A DNA stretch of 64,000 nt, taken from contig NC_079978.1 in assembly GCF_029852145.1 (NCBI RefSeq), positions 372,001 to 436,000 on the forward strand. The letters are read 5' to 3'. A model generated the notes under the pieces. The model did no database searches. It saw only the letters and a list, made by a program, of their open reading frames with translations, and had not been told where the DNA came from. Made by a program: the position numbers and the translations under genes. Below, piece after piece: positions 12,114 to 29,300 of the stretch (within the stretch, counting starts at the first letter, position 1; every line of letters starts with the position of its first letter). This DNA comes from Microplitis mediator (taxonomy: Eukaryota; Arthropoda; Insecta; Hymenoptera; Braconidae).

Positions 12114-12121
12114 TGTCAGAG
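12114..12121 (+). repeat. 8-bp target-site duplication, left copy
   Basis: TGTCAGAG directly abuts the first base of the left terminal inverted repeat, and the identical octamer abuts the right end at 40027-40034. Confidence 0.85.
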
Positions 12122-12437
12122 CAGTGCTGCCAGAACGTGGGATATTTCTACCCCTTCCAGAGCGCCTCGCGCGCGGTGCACACACGCAACTTTGTCTATC
12201 GGTGTGTCGGGAAACCGAATGAAGCCGAGAGAAACCGAGCGCAGTAGACAAGCGGAGGAGAAATGTTACTCCCACCATGCGTCATTTCGTACCCGCTCAG
12301 AGTTGCGTAATCAAATCCGCACTCGAATTTCATTTTTTTTTTTTTTAATTATTTTTTAACGCAATTAATTTTTAAATATTTTTCTGTTCAAATATTTTAA
12401 ATAATTAATAATAAAAAATTTTTTGACAAACTTCAAT
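12122..12437 (+). repeat. Left terminal inverted repeat
   Basis: This starts CAGTGCTGCC. The first ~200 bp are notably GC-rich for this region (GCGCCTCGCGCGCGG, CGCTCAGAGTTGCG). A poly-T tract and an A/T-rich inner part follow, ending near TTTTTTGACAAACTTCAAT. It pairs with 39706-40026 in inverted orientation at about 98% identity. The minus-strand frame across it (12278-12096) has a mirror image in the right arm and is only a by-product of the repeat. Confidence 0.9.
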
Positions 12438-12507
12438 GGCTGTAAAAGTTCTATGGGATATCGGATATAAATACCATACATATTTTTTCTTCTGAATATA
12501 TAGTACA

Positions 12508-12640
12508 CAGCAACAAGTTTTTGTTTTATATCAATTTTCTATGGGTTTTCTATCGATTTTCTATCACAGCAACAAGTTTATGTTTTATATCAATTTTCTA
12601 TGGGATTTCTATCGATTTTCTATGACAGCATCAAGTTTAT
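12508..12640 (+). repeat. 59-bp tandem repeat, 2.3 copies
   Basis: CAGCAACAAGTTT recurs at 12508, 12567 and (as CAGCATCAAG) 12626. The unit body contains TATCAATTTTCTATGGG and TCTATCGATTTTCTAT. This second internal tandem repeat lies between the left TIR and the 39-bp array and shows no counterpart at the right end. Confidence 0.85.
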
Positions 12641-15600
12641 GTAATACCATACAAATTATATATAAAATTTATACCCATAGTAATACCATACAAATTATAT
12701 ATAAAATTTATACCCATAGTAATACCATACAAATTATATATAAAATTTATACCCATAGTAATACCATACAAATTATATATAAAATTTATACCCATAGTAA
12801 TACCATACAAATTATATATAAAATTTATACCCATAGTAATACCATACAAATTATATATAAAATTTATACCCATAGTAATACCATACAAATTATATATAAA
12901 ATTTATACCCATAGTAATACCATACAAATTATATATAAAATTTATACCCATAGTAATACCATACAAATTATATATAAAATTTATACCCATAGTAATACCA
13001 TACAAATTATATATAAAATTTATACCCATAGTAATACCATACAAATTATATATAAAATTTATACCCATAGTAATACCATACAAATTATATATAAAATTTA
13101 TACCCATAGTAATACCATACAAATTATATATAAAATTTATACCCATAGTAATACCATACAAATTATATATAAAATTTATACCCATAGTAATACCATACAA
13201 ATTATATATAAAATTTATACCCATAGTAATACCATACAAATTATATATAAAATTTATACCCATAGTAATACCATACAAATTATATATAAAATTTATACCC
13301 ATAGTAATACCATACAAATTATATATAAAATTTATACCCATAGTAATACCATACAAATTATATATAAAATTTATACCCATAGTAATACCATACAAATTAT
13401 ATATAAAATTTATACCCATAGTAATACCATACAAATTATATATAAAATTTATACCCATAGTAATACCATACAAATTATATATAAAATTTATACCCATAGT
13501 AATACCATACAAATTATATATAAAATTTATACCCATAGTAATACCATACAAATTATATATAAAATTTATACCCATAGTAATACCATACAAATTATATATA
13601 AAATTTATACCCATAGTAATACCATACAAATTATATATAAAATTTATACCCATAGTAATACCATACAAATTATATATAAAATTTATACCCATAGTAATAC
13701 CATACAAATTATATATAAAATTTATACCCATAGTAATACCATACAAATTATATATAAAATTTATACCCATAGTAATACCATACAAATTATATATAAAATT
13801 TATACCCATAGTAATACCATACAAATTATATATAAAATTTATACCCATAGTAATACCATACAAATTATATATAAAATTTATACCCATAGTAATACCATAC
13901 AAATTATATATAAAATTTATACCCATAGTAATACCATACAAATTATATATAAAATTTATACCCATAGTAATACCATACAAATTATATATAAAATTTATAC
14001 CCATAGTAATACCATACAAATTATATATAAAATTTATACCCATAGTAATACCATACAAATTATATATAAAATTTATACCCATAGTAATACCATACAAATT
14101 ATATATAAAATTTATACCCATAGTAATACCATACAAATTATATATAAAATTTATACCCATAGTAATACCATACAAATTATATATAAAATTTATACCCATA
14201 GTAATACCATACAAATTATATATAAAATTTATACCCATAGTAATACCATACAAATTATATATAAAATTTATACCCATAGTAATACCATACAAATTATATA
14301 TAAAATTTATACCCATAGTAATACCATACAAATTATATATAAAATTTATACCCATAGTAATACCATACAAATTATATATAAAATTTATACCCATAGTAAT
14401 ACCATACAAATTATATATAAAATTTATACCCATAGTAATACCATACAAATTATATATAAAATTTATACCCATAGTAATACCATACAAATTATATATAAAA
14501 TTTATACCCATAGTAATACCATACAAATTATATATAAAATTTATACCCATAGTAATACCATACAAATTATATATAAAATTTATACCCATAGTAATACCAT
14601 ACAAATTATATATAAAATTTATACCCATAGTAATACCATACAAATTATATATAAAATTTATACCCATAGTAATACCATACAAATTATATATAAAATTTAT
14701 ACCCATAGTAATACCATACAAATTATATATAAAATTTATACCCATAGTAATACCATACAAATTATATATAAAATTTATACCCATAGTAATACCATACAAA
14801 TTATATATAAAATTTATACCCATAGTAATACCATACAAATTATATATAAAATTTATACCCATAGTAATACCATACAAATTATATATAAAATTTATACCCA
14901 TAGTAATACCATACAAATTATATATAAAATTTATACCCATAGTAATACCATACAAATTATATATAAAATTTATACCCATAGTAATACCATACAAATTATA
15001 TATAAAATTTATACCCATAGTAATACCATACAAATTATATATAAAATTTATACCCATAGTAATACCATACAAATTATATATAAAATTTATACCCATAGTA
15101 ATACCATACAAATTATATATAAAATTTATACCCATAGTAATACCATACAAATTATATATAAAATTTATACCCATAGTAATACCATACAAATTATATATAA
15201 AATTTATACCCATAGTAATACCATACAAATTATATATAAAATTTATACCCATAGTAATACCATACAAATTATATATAAAATTTATACCCATAGTAATACC
15301 ATACAAATTATATATAAAATTTATACCCATAGTAATACCATACAAATTATATATAAAATTTATACCCATAGTAATACCATACAAATTATATATAAAATTT
15401 ATACCCATAGTAATACCATACAAATTATATATAAAATTTATACCCATAGTAATACCATACAAATTATATATAAAATTTATACCCATAGTAATACCATACA
15501 AATTATATATAAAATTTATACCCATAGTAATACCATACAAATTATATATAAAATTTATACCCATAGTAATACCATACAAATTATATATAAAATTTATACC

Positions 15601-18600
15601 CATAGTAATACCATACAAATTATATATAAAATTTATACCCATAGTAATACCATACAAATTATATATAAAATTTATACCCATAGTAATACCATACAAATTA
15701 TATATAAAATTTATACCCATAGTAATACCATACAAATTATATATAAAATTTATACCCATAGTAATACCATACAAATTATATATAAAATTTATACCCATAG
15801 TAATACCATACAAATTATATATAAAATTTATACCCATAGTAATACCATACAAATTATATATAAAATTTATACCCATAGTAATACCATACAAATTATATAT
15901 AAAATTTATACCCATAGTAATACCATACAAATTATATATAAAATTTATACCCATAGTAATACCATACAAATTATATATAAAATTTATACCCATAGTAATA
16001 CCATACAAATTATATATAAAATTTATACCCATAGTAATACCATACAAATTATATATAAAATTTATACCCATAGTAATACCATACAAATTATATATAAAAT
16101 TTATACCCATAGTAATACCATACAAATTATATATAAAATTTATACCCATAGTAATACCATACAAATTATATATAAAATTTATACCCATAGTAATACCATA
16201 CAAATTATATATAAAATTTATACCCATAGTAATACCATACAAATTATATATAAAATTTATACCCATAGTAATACCATACAAATTATATATAAAATTTATA
16301 CCCATAGTAATACCATACAAATTATATATAAAATTTATACCCATAGTAATACCATACAAATTATATATAAAATTTATACCCATAGTAATACCATACAAAT
16401 TATATATAAAATTTATACCCATAGTAATACCATACAAATTATATATAAAATTTATACCCATAGTAATACCATACAAATTATATATAAAATTTATACCCAT
16501 AGTAATACCATACAAATTATATATAAAATTTATACCCATAGTAATACCATACAAATTATATATAAAATTTATACCCATAGTAATACCATACAAATTATAT
16601 ATAAAATTTATACCCATAGTAATACCATACAAATTATATATAAAATTTATACCCATAGTAATACCATACAAATTATATATAAAATTTATACCCATAGTAA
16701 TACCATACAAATTATATATAAAATTTATACCCATAGTAATACCATACAAATTATATATAAAATTTATACCCATAGTAATACCATACAAATTATATATAAA
16801 ATTTATACCCATAGTAATACCATACAAATTATATATAAAATTTATACCCATAGTAATACCATACAAATTATATATAAAATTTATACCCATAGTAATACCA
16901 TACAAATTATATATAAAATTTATACCCATAGTAATACCATACAAATTATATATAAAATTTATACCCATAGTAATACCATACAAATTATATATAAAATTTA
17001 TACCCATAGTAATACCATACAAATTATATATAAAATTTATACCCATAGTAATACCATACAAATTATATATAAAATTTATACCCATAGTAATACCATACAA
17101 ATTATATATAAAATTTATACCCATAGTAATACCATACAAATTATATATAAAATTTATACCCATAGTAATACCATACAAATTATATATAAAATTTATACCC
17201 ATAGTAATACCATACAAATTATATATAAAATTTATACCCATAGTAATACCATACAAATTATATATAAAATTTATACCCATAGTAATACCATACAAATTAT
17301 ATATAAAATTTATACCCATAGTAATACCATACAAATTATATATAAAATTTATACCCATAGTAATACCATACAAATTATATATAAAATTTATACCCATAGT
17401 AATACCATACAAATTATATATAAAATTTATACCCATAGTAATACCATACAAATTATATATAAAATTTATACCCATAGTAATACCATACAAATTATATATA
17501 AAATTTATACCCATAGTAATACCATACAAATTATATATAAAATTTATACCCATAGTAATACCATACAAATTATATATAAAATTTATACCCATAGTAATAC
17601 CATACAAATTATATATAAAATTTATACCCATAGTAATACCATACAAATTATATATAAAATTTATACCCATAGTAATACCATACAAATTATATATAAAATT
17701 TATACCCATAGTAATACCATACAAATTATATATAAAATTTATACCCATAGTAATACCATACAAATTATATATAAAATTTATACCCATAGTAATACCATAC
17801 AAATTATATATAAAATTTATACCCATAGTAATACCATACAAATTATATATAAAATTTATACCCATAGTAATACCATACAAATTATATATAAAATTTATAC
17901 CCATAGTAATACCATACAAATTATATATAAAATTTATACCCATAGTAATACCATACAAATTATATATAAAATTTATACCCATAGTAATACCATACAAATT
18001 ATATATAAAATTTATACCCATAGTAATACCATACAAATTATATATAAAATTTATACCCATAGTAATACCATACAAATTATATATAAAATTTATACCCATA
18101 GTAATACCATACAAATTATATATAAAATTTATACCCATAGTAATACCATACAAATTATATATAAAATTTATACCCATAGTAATACCATACAAATTATATA
18201 TAAAATTTATACCCATAGTAATACCATACAAATTATATATAAAATTTATACCCATAGTAATACCATACAAATTATATATAAAATTTATACCCATAGTAAT
18301 ACCATACAAATTATATATAAAATTTATACCCATAGTAATACCATACAAATTATATATAAAATTTATACCCATAGTAATACCATACAAATTATATATAAAA
18401 TTTATACCCATAGTAATACCATACAAATTATATATAAAATTTATACCCATAGTAATACCATACAAATTATATATAAAATTTATACCCATAGTAATACCAT
18501 ACAAATTATATATAAAATTTATACCCATAGTAATACCATACAAATTATATATAAAATTTATACCCATAGTAATACCATACAAATTATATATAAAATTTAT

Positions 18601-21600
18601 ACCCATAGTAATACCATACAAATTATATATAAAATTTATACCCATAGTAATACCATACAAATTATATATAAAATTTATACCCATAGTAATACCATACAAA
18701 TTATATATAAAATTTATACCCATAGTAATACCATACAAATTATATATAAAATTTATACCCATAGTAATACCATACAAATTATATATAAAATTTATACCCA
18801 TAGTAATACCATACAAATTATATATAAAATTTATACCCATAGTAATACCATACAAATTATATATAAAATTTATACCCATAGTAATACCATACAAATTATA
18901 TATAAAATTTATACCCATAGTAATACCATACAAATTATATATAAAATTTATACCCATAGTAATACCATACAAATTATATATAAAATTTATACCCATAGTA
19001 ATACCATACAAATTATATATAAAATTTATACCCATAGTAATACCATACAAATTATATATAAAATTTATACCCATAGTAATACCATACAAATTATATATAA
19101 AATTTATACCCATAGTAATACCATACAAATTATATATAAAATTTATACCCATAGTAATACCATACAAATTATATATAAAATTTATACCCATAGTAATACC
19201 ATACAAATTATATATAAAATTTATACCCATAGTAATACCATACAAATTATATATAAAATTTATACCCATAGTAATACCATACAAATTATATATAAAATTT
19301 ATACCCATAGTAATACCATACAAATTATATATAAAATTTATACCCATAGTAATACCATACAAATTATATATAAAATTTATACCCATAGTAATACCATACA
19401 AATTATATATAAAATTTATACCCATAGTAATACCATACAAATTATATATAAAATTTATACCCATAGTAATACCATACAAATTATATATAAAATTTATACC
19501 CATAGTAATACCATACAAATTATATATAAAATTTATACCCATAGTAATACCATACAAATTATATATAAAATTTATACCCATAGTAATACCATACAAATTA
19601 TATATAAAATTTATACCCATAGTAATACCATACAAATTATATATAAAATTTATACCCATAGTAATACCATACAAATTATATATAAAATTTATACCCATAG
19701 TAATACCATACAAATTATATATAAAATTTATACCCATAGTAATACCATACAAATTATATATAAAATTTATACCCATAGTAATACCATACAAATTATATAT
19801 AAAATTTATACCCATAGTAATACCATACAAATTATATATAAAATTTATACCCATAGTAATACCATACAAATTATATATAAAATTTATACCCATAGTAATA
19901 CCATACAAATTATATATAAAATTTATACCCATAGTAATACCATACAAATTATATATAAAATTTATACCCATAGTAATACCATACAAATTATATATAAAAT
20001 TTATACCCATAGTAATACCATACAAATTATATATAAAATTTATACCCATAGTAATACCATACAAATTATATATAAAATTTATACCCATAGTAATACCATA
20101 CAAATTATATATAAAATTTATACCCATAGTAATACCATACAAATTATATATAAAATTTATACCCATAGTAATACCATACAAATTATATATAAAATTTATA
20201 CCCATAGTAATACCATACAAATTATATATAAAATTTATACCCATAGTAATACCATACAAATTATATATAAAATTTATACCCATAGTAATACCATACAAAT
20301 TATATATAAAATTTATACCCATAGTAATACCATACAAATTATATATAAAATTTATACCCATAGTAATACCATACAAATTATATATAAAATTTATACCCAT
20401 AGTAATACCATACAAATTATATATAAAATTTATACCCATAGTAATACCATACAAATTATATATAAAATTTATACCCATAGTAATACCATACAAATTATAT
20501 ATAAAATTTATACCCATAGTAATACCATACAAATTATATATAAAATTTATACCCATAGTAATACCATACAAATTATATATAAAATTTATACCCATAGTAA
20601 TACCATACAAATTATATATAAAATTTATACCCATAGTAATACCATACAAATTATATATAAAATTTATACCCATAGTAATACCATACAAATTATATATAAA
20701 ATTTATACCCATAGTAATACCATACAAATTATATATAAAATTTATACCCATAGTAATACCATACAAATTATATATAAAATTTATACCCATAGTAATACCA
20801 TACAAATTATATATAAAATTTATACCCATAGTAATACCATACAAATTATATATAAAATTTATACCCATAGTAATACCATACAAATTATATATAAAATTTA
20901 TACCCATAGTAATACCATACAAATTATATATAAAATTTATACCCATAGTAATACCATACAAATTATATATAAAATTTATACCCATAGTAATACCATACAA
21001 ATTATATATAAAATTTATACCCATAGTAATACCATACAAATTATATATAAAATTTATACCCATAGTAATACCATACAAATTATATATAAAATTTATACCC
21101 ATAGTAATACCATACAAATTATATATAAAATTTATACCCATAGTAATACCATACAAATTATATATAAAATTTATACCCATAGTAATACCATACAAATTAT
21201 ATATAAAATTTATACCCATAGTAATACCATACAAATTATATATAAAATTTATACCCATAGTAATACCATACAAATTATATATAAAATTTATACCCATAGT
21301 AATACCATACAAATTATATATAAAATTTATACCCATAGTAATACCATACAAATTATATATAAAATTTATACCCATAGTAATACCATACAAATTATATATA
21401 AAATTTATACCCATAGTAATACCATACAAATTATATATAAAATTTATACCCATAGTAATACCATACAAATTATATATAAAATTTATACCCATAGTAATAC
21501 CATACAAATTATATATAAAATTTATACCCATAGTAATACCATACAAATTATATATAAAATTTATACCCATAGTAATACCATACAAATTATATATAAAATT

Positions 21601-23037
21601 TATACCCATAGTAATACCATACAAATTATATATAAAATTTATACCCATAGTAATACCATACAAATTATATATAAAATTTATACCCATAGTAATACCATAC
21701 AAATTATATATAAAATTTATACCCATAGTAATACCATACAAATTATATATAAAATTTATACCCATAGTAATACCATACAAATTATATATAAAATTTATAC
21801 CCATAGTAATACCATACAAATTATATATAAAATTTATACCCATAGTAATACCATACAAATTATATATAAAATTTATACCCATAGTAATACCATACAAATT
21901 ATATATAAAATTTATACCCATAGTAATACCATACAAATTATATATAAAATTTATACCCATAGTAATACCATACAAATTATATATAAAATTTATACCCATA
22001 GTAATACCATACAAATTATATATAAAATTTATACCCATAGTAATACCATACAAATTATATATAAAATTTATACCCATAGTAATACCATACAAATTATATA
22101 TAAAATTTATACCCATAGTAATACCATACAAATTATATATAAAATTTATACCCATAGTAATACCATACAAATTATATATAAAATTTATACCCATAGTAAT
22201 ACCATACAAATTATATATAAAATTTATACCCATAGTAATACCATACAAATTATATATAAAATTTATACCCATAGTAATACCATACAAATTATATATAAAA
22301 TTTATACCCATAGTAATACCATACAAATTATATATAAAATTTATACCCATAGTAATACCATACAAATTATATATAAAATTTATACCCATAGTAATACCAT
22401 ACAAATTATATATAAAATTTATACCCATAGTAATACCATACAAATTATATATAAAATTTATACCCATAGTAATACCATACAAATTATATATAAAATTTAT
22501 ACCCATAGTAATACCATACAAATTATATATAAAATTTATACCCATAGTAATACCATACAAATTATATATAAAATTTATACCCATAGTAATACCATACAAA
22601 TTATATATAAAATTTATACCCATAGTAATACCATACAAATTATATATAAAATTTATACCCATAGTAATACCATACAAATTATATATAAAATTTATACCCA
22701 TAGTAATACCATACAAATTATATATAAAATTTATACCCATAGTAATACCATACAAATTATATATAAAATTTATACCCATAGTAATACCATACAAATTATA
22801 TATAAAATTTATACCCATAGTAATACCATACAAATTATATATAAAATTTATACCCATAGTAATACCATACAAATTATATATAAAATTTATACCCATAGTA
22901 ATACCATACAAATTATATATAAAATTTATACCCATAGTAATACCATACAAATTATATATAAAATTTATACCCATAGTAATACCATACAAATTATATATAA
23001 AATTTATACCCATAGTAATACCATACAAATTATATAT

Positions 23038-26000
23038 AAAAATTTATACCCATAGTAATACCATACAAATTATATATAAAATTTATACCCATAGTAATAC
23101 CATACAAATTATATATAAAATTTATACCCATAGTAATACCATACAAATTATATATAAAATTTATACCCATAGTAATACCATACAAATTATATATAAAATT
23201 TATACCCCATAGTAATACCATACAAATTATATATAAAATTTATACCCATAGTAATACCATACAAATTATATATAAAATTTATACCCATAGTAATACCATA
23301 CAAATTATATATAAAATTTATACCCATAGTAATACCATACAAATTATATATAAAATTTATACCCATAGTAATACCATACAAATTATATATAAAATTTATA
23401 CCCATAGTAATACCATACAAATTATATATAAAATTTATACCCATAGTAATACCATACAAATTATATATAAAATTTATACCCATAGTAATACCATACAAAT
23501 TATATATAAAATTTATACCCATAGTAATACCATACAAATTATATATAAAATTTATACCCATAGTAATACCATACAAATTATATATAAAATTTATACCCAT
23601 AGTAATACCATACAAATTATATATAAAATTTATACCCATAGTAATACCATACAAATTATATATAAAATTTATACCCATAGTAATACCATACAAATTATAT
23701 ATAAAATTTATACCCATAGTAATACCATACAAATTATATATAAAATTTATACCCATAGTAATACCATACAAATTGATATATAAAATTTATACCCATAGTA
23801 ATACCATACAAATTATATATAAAATTTATACCCATAGTAATACCATACAAATTATATATAAAATTTATACCCATAGTAATACCATACAAATTATATATAA
23901 AATTTATACCCATAGTAATACCATACAAATTATATATAAAATTTATACCCATAGTAATACCATACAAATTATATATAAAATTTATACCCATAGTAATACC
24001 ATACAAATTATATATAAAATTTATACCCATAGTAATACCATACAAATTATATATAAAATTTATACCCATAGTAATACCATACAAATTATATATAAAATTT
24101 ATACCCATAGTAATACCATACAAATTATATATAAAATTTATACCCATAGTAATACCATACAAATTATATATAAAATTTATACCCATAGTAATACCATACA
24201 AATTATATATAAAATTTATACCCATAGTAATACCATACAAATTATATATAAAATTTATACCCATAGTAATACCATACAAATTATATATAAAATTTATAAC
24301 CCATAGTAATACCATACAAATTATATATAAAATTTATACCCATAGTAATACCATACAAATTATATATAAAATTTATACCCATAGTAATACCATACAAATT
24401 ATATATAAAATTTATACCCATAGTAATACCATACAAATTATATATAAAATTTATACCCATAGTAATACCATACAAATTATATATAAAATTTATACCCATA
24501 GTAATACCATACAAATTATATATAAAATTTATACCCATAGTAATACCATACAAATTATATATAAAATTTATACCCATAGTAATACCATACAAATTATATA
24601 TAAAATTTATAACCCATAGTAATACCATACAAATTAGTATATAAAATTTATACCATAGTAATACCATACAAATTATATATAAAATTTATACCCATAGTAA
24701 TACCATACAAATTATATATAAAATTTATACCCATAGTAATACCATACAAATTATATATAAAATTTATACCCATAGTAATACCATACAAATTATATATAAA
24801 ATTTATACCCATAGTAATACCATAACAAATTATATATAATATTTATAGCCCATAGTAATACCATAGCAAATTAGTATATAAGAATTTATACCCATAGTAA
24901 TACCATACAAATTATATATAAAATTTATACCCATAGTAATACCATACAAATTATATATAAAATTTATACCCATAGTAATACCATACAAATTATATATAAA
25001 ATTTATACCCATAGTATTACCATACAAATTATATATAAAATTTATACCCATAGTAGATACCATACAAATTATATTATAAAATTTATACCCATAGTAATAC
25101 CATACAAATTATATATAAAATTTATACCATAGTAATACCATACAAATTATATATAAAATTTTATACCCATAGTAATACCATACAAATTATATATAAAATT
25201 TATACCCATAGTAATACCATACAAATTATATATAAAATTATACCCATAGTAATACCATACAAATTATATATAAAATTTATACCCATAGTAATACCATACA
25301 AATTATATATAAATTTATACCCATAGTAATACCATACAAATTATATATAAAGATTTATAACCCATAGTAATACCAAGTACAAATTATATATAAAATTTAT
25401 ACCCATAGTAATTACCATACAAATTATATATAAAATTTATACCCATAGTATACCATACAAATTATATATAAAATTTATAACCCATAGTAATACCATACAA
25501 AATTATATATAAAATTTATACCCATAGTAATACCATACAAATTATATTAAAATTTATACCCATAGTAATACCATAACTAATTATATATAAAATTTATACC
25601 CATAGTAATACCATACAAATTATATATAAAATTTATACCCATAGTAATACCATACAAATTATATATAAAATTTATACCCATAGTAAATACCATACAAATT
25701 ATATATAAAATTTATATCCCATAGTAATACCATACAAATTATATATAAAATTTATATCCCATAGTAATACCATACAAATTATATAGTAAAATTTATACCC
25801 ATAGTAATACCATACAAATTATATATAAAATTTATACCTCCATAGTAATACCATAACAAATTATATATAAAATTTATACCCATAGTAATACCATACAAAT
25901 TATATATAAAATTTATACCCATAGTAGATACCATACAATTATAGTATAAAATTGATACCCATAGTAATACCATACAAATTATATATAAAATTTATACCCA

Positions 26001-26252
26001 TAGTAATACCATACAAATTATATATAAGACATTTATACCCATAGTAATACCATACAAATTATAGTATAAAAATTTATACCCATAGTAATACCATACAAAT
26101 TATATATAAAATTTATACCCATAGTAATACATACAAATTATATATAAAATTTAGTACCCATAGTAATACCATACAAATTATTTATAAAATTTATACCCAT
26201 AGTAATACCATACAAATTTATATATAAAATTTATACCCATAGTATTCCATAA
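23038..26252. other. Indel-rich segment of the satellite, probably uncorrected sequence
   Basis: Single-base insertions and deletions in the monomer start at 23,041 (an extra A), recur at about 23,206, 23,774 and 24,299, then become frequent from about 24,600, reaching roughly one per monomer near 25,000-26,250. Errors are mostly indels at homopolymers or inserted Gs, and they end at the N gap. Beyond the gap the array is clean again. This asymmetry looks like low-coverage long-read sequence at a contig end rather than old satellite. Confidence 0.75.
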
Positions 26253-26352
26253 NNNNNNNNNNNNNNNNNNNNNNNNNNNNNNNNNNNNNNNNNNNNNNNN
26301 NNNNNNNNNNNNNNNNNNNNNNNNNNNNNNNNNNNNNNNNNNNNNNNNNNNN
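26253..26352. other. Assembly gap of exactly 100 N
   Basis: One hundred consecutive undetermined bases inside the satellite. A round 100 is the usual placeholder for a gap of unknown size, so the array is probably longer than shown. Confidence 0.95.
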
Positions 26353-29300
26353 ATATAAAATTTATACCCATAGTAATACCATACAAATTATATATAAAAT
26401 TTATACCCATAGTAATACCATACAAATTATATATAAAATTTATACCCATAGTAATACCATACAAATTATATATAAAATTTATACCCATAGTAATACCATA
26501 CAAATTATATATAAAATTTATACCCATAGTAATACCATACAAATTATATATAAAATTTATACCCATAGTAATACCATACAAATTATATATAAAATTTATA
26601 CCCATAGTAATACCATACAAATTATATATAAAATTTATACCCATAGTAATACCATACAAATTATATATAAAATTTATACCCATAGTAATACCATACAAAT
26701 TATATAAAATTTATACCCATAGTAATACCATACAAATTATATATAAAATTTATACCCATAGTAATACCATACAAATTATATATAAAATTTATACCCATAG
26801 TAATACCATACAAATTATATATAAAATTTATACCCATAGTAATACCATACAAATTATATATAAAATTTATACCCATAGTAATACCATACAAATTATATAT
26901 AAAATTTATACCCATAGTAATACCATACAAATTATATATAAAATTTATACCCATAGTAATACCATACAAATTATATATAAAATTTATACCCATAGTAATA
27001 CCATACAAATTATATATAAAATTTATACCCATAGTAATACCATACAAATTATATATAAAATTTATACCCATAGTAATACCATACAAATTATATATAAAAT
27101 TTATACCCATAGTAATACCATACAAATTATATATAAAATTTATACCCATAGTAATACCATACAAATTATATATAAAATTTATACCCATAGTAATACCATA
27201 CAAATTATATATAAAATTTATACCCATAGTAATACCATACAAATTATATATAAAATTTATACCCATAGTAATACCATACAAATTATATATAAAATTTATA
27301 CCCATAGTAATACCATACAAATTATATATAAAATTTATACCCATAGTAATACCATACAAATTATATATAAAATTTATACCCATAGTAATACCATACAAAT
27401 TATATATAAAATTTATACCCATAGTAATACCATACAAATTATATATAAAATTTATACCCATAGTAATACCATACAAATTATATATAAAATTTATACCCAT
27501 AGTAATACCATACAAATTATATATAAAATTTATACCCATAGTAATACCATACAAATTATATATAAAATTTATACCCATAGTAATACCATACAAATTATAT
27601 ATAAAATTTATACCCATAGTAATACCATACAAATTATATATAAAATTTATACCCATAGTAATACCATACAAATTATATATAAAATTTATACCCATAGTAA
27701 TACCATACAAATTATATATAAAATTTATACCCATAGTAATACCATACAAATTATATATAAAATTTATACCCATAGTAATACCATACAAATTATATATAAA
27801 ATTTATACCCATAGTAATACCATACAAATTATATATAAAATTTATACCCATAGTAATACCATACAAATTATATATAAAATTTATACCCATAGTAATACCA
27901 TACAAATTATATATAAAATTTATACCCATAGTAATACCATACAAATTATATATAAAATTTATACCCATAGTAATACCATACAAATTATATATAAAATTTA
28001 TACCCATAGTAATACCATACAAATTATATATAAAATTTATACCCATAGTAATACCATACAAATTATATATAAAATTTATACCCATAGTAATACCATACAA
28101 ATTATATATAAAATTTATACCCATAGTAATACCATACAAATTATATATAAAATTTATACCCATAGTAATACCATACAAATTATATATAAAATTTATACCC
28201 ATAGTAATACCATACAAATTATATATAAAATTTATACCCATAGTAATACCATACAAATTATATATAAAATTTATACCCATAGTAATACCATACAAATTAT
28301 ATATAAAATTTATACCCATAGTAATACCATACAAATTATATATAAAATTTATACCCATAGTAATACCATACAAATTATATATAAAATTTATACCCATAGT
28401 AATACCATACAAATTATATATAAAATTTATACCCATAGTAATACCATACAAATTATATATAAAATTTATACCCATAGTAATACCATACAAATTATATATA
28501 AAATTTATACCCATAGTAATACCATACAAATTATATATAAAATTTATACCCATAGTAATACCATACAAATTATATATAAAATTTATACCCATAGTAATAC
28601 CATACAAATTATATATAAAATTTATACCCATAGTAATACCATACAAATTATATATAAAATTTATACCCATAGTAATACCATACAAATTATATATAAAATT
28701 TATACCCATAGTAATACCATACAAATTATATATAAAATTTATACCCATAGTAATACCATACAAATTATATATAAAATTTATACCCATAGTAATACCATAC
28801 AAATTATATATAAAATTTATACCCATAGTAATACCATACAAATTATATATAAAATTTATACCCATAGTAATACCATACAAATTATATATAAAATTTATAC
28901 CCATAGTAATACCATACAAATTATATATAAAATTTATACCCATAGTAATACCATACAAATTATATATAAAATTTATACCCATAGTAATACCATACAAATT
29001 ATATATAAAATTTATACCCATAGTAATACCATACAAATTATATATAAAATTTATACCCATAGTAATACCATACAAATTATATATAAAATTTATACCCATA
29101 GTAATACCATACAAATTATATATAAAATTTATACCCATAGTAATACCATACAAATTATATATAAAATTTATACCCATAGTAATACCATACAAATTATATA
29201 TAAAATTTATACCCATAGTAATACCATACAAATTATATATAAAATTTATACCCATAGTAATACCATACAAATTATATATAAAATTTATACCCATAGTAAT

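Noticed and set aside
12541..23055. A plus-strand frame of 3,504 residues and its minus-strand counterparts (12,637-23,028 and 26,700-39,683)
   Set aside because: They are translations of the 39-bp satellite; both strands are open because the period is a multiple of three. No domain, start context or codon evidence supports expression.
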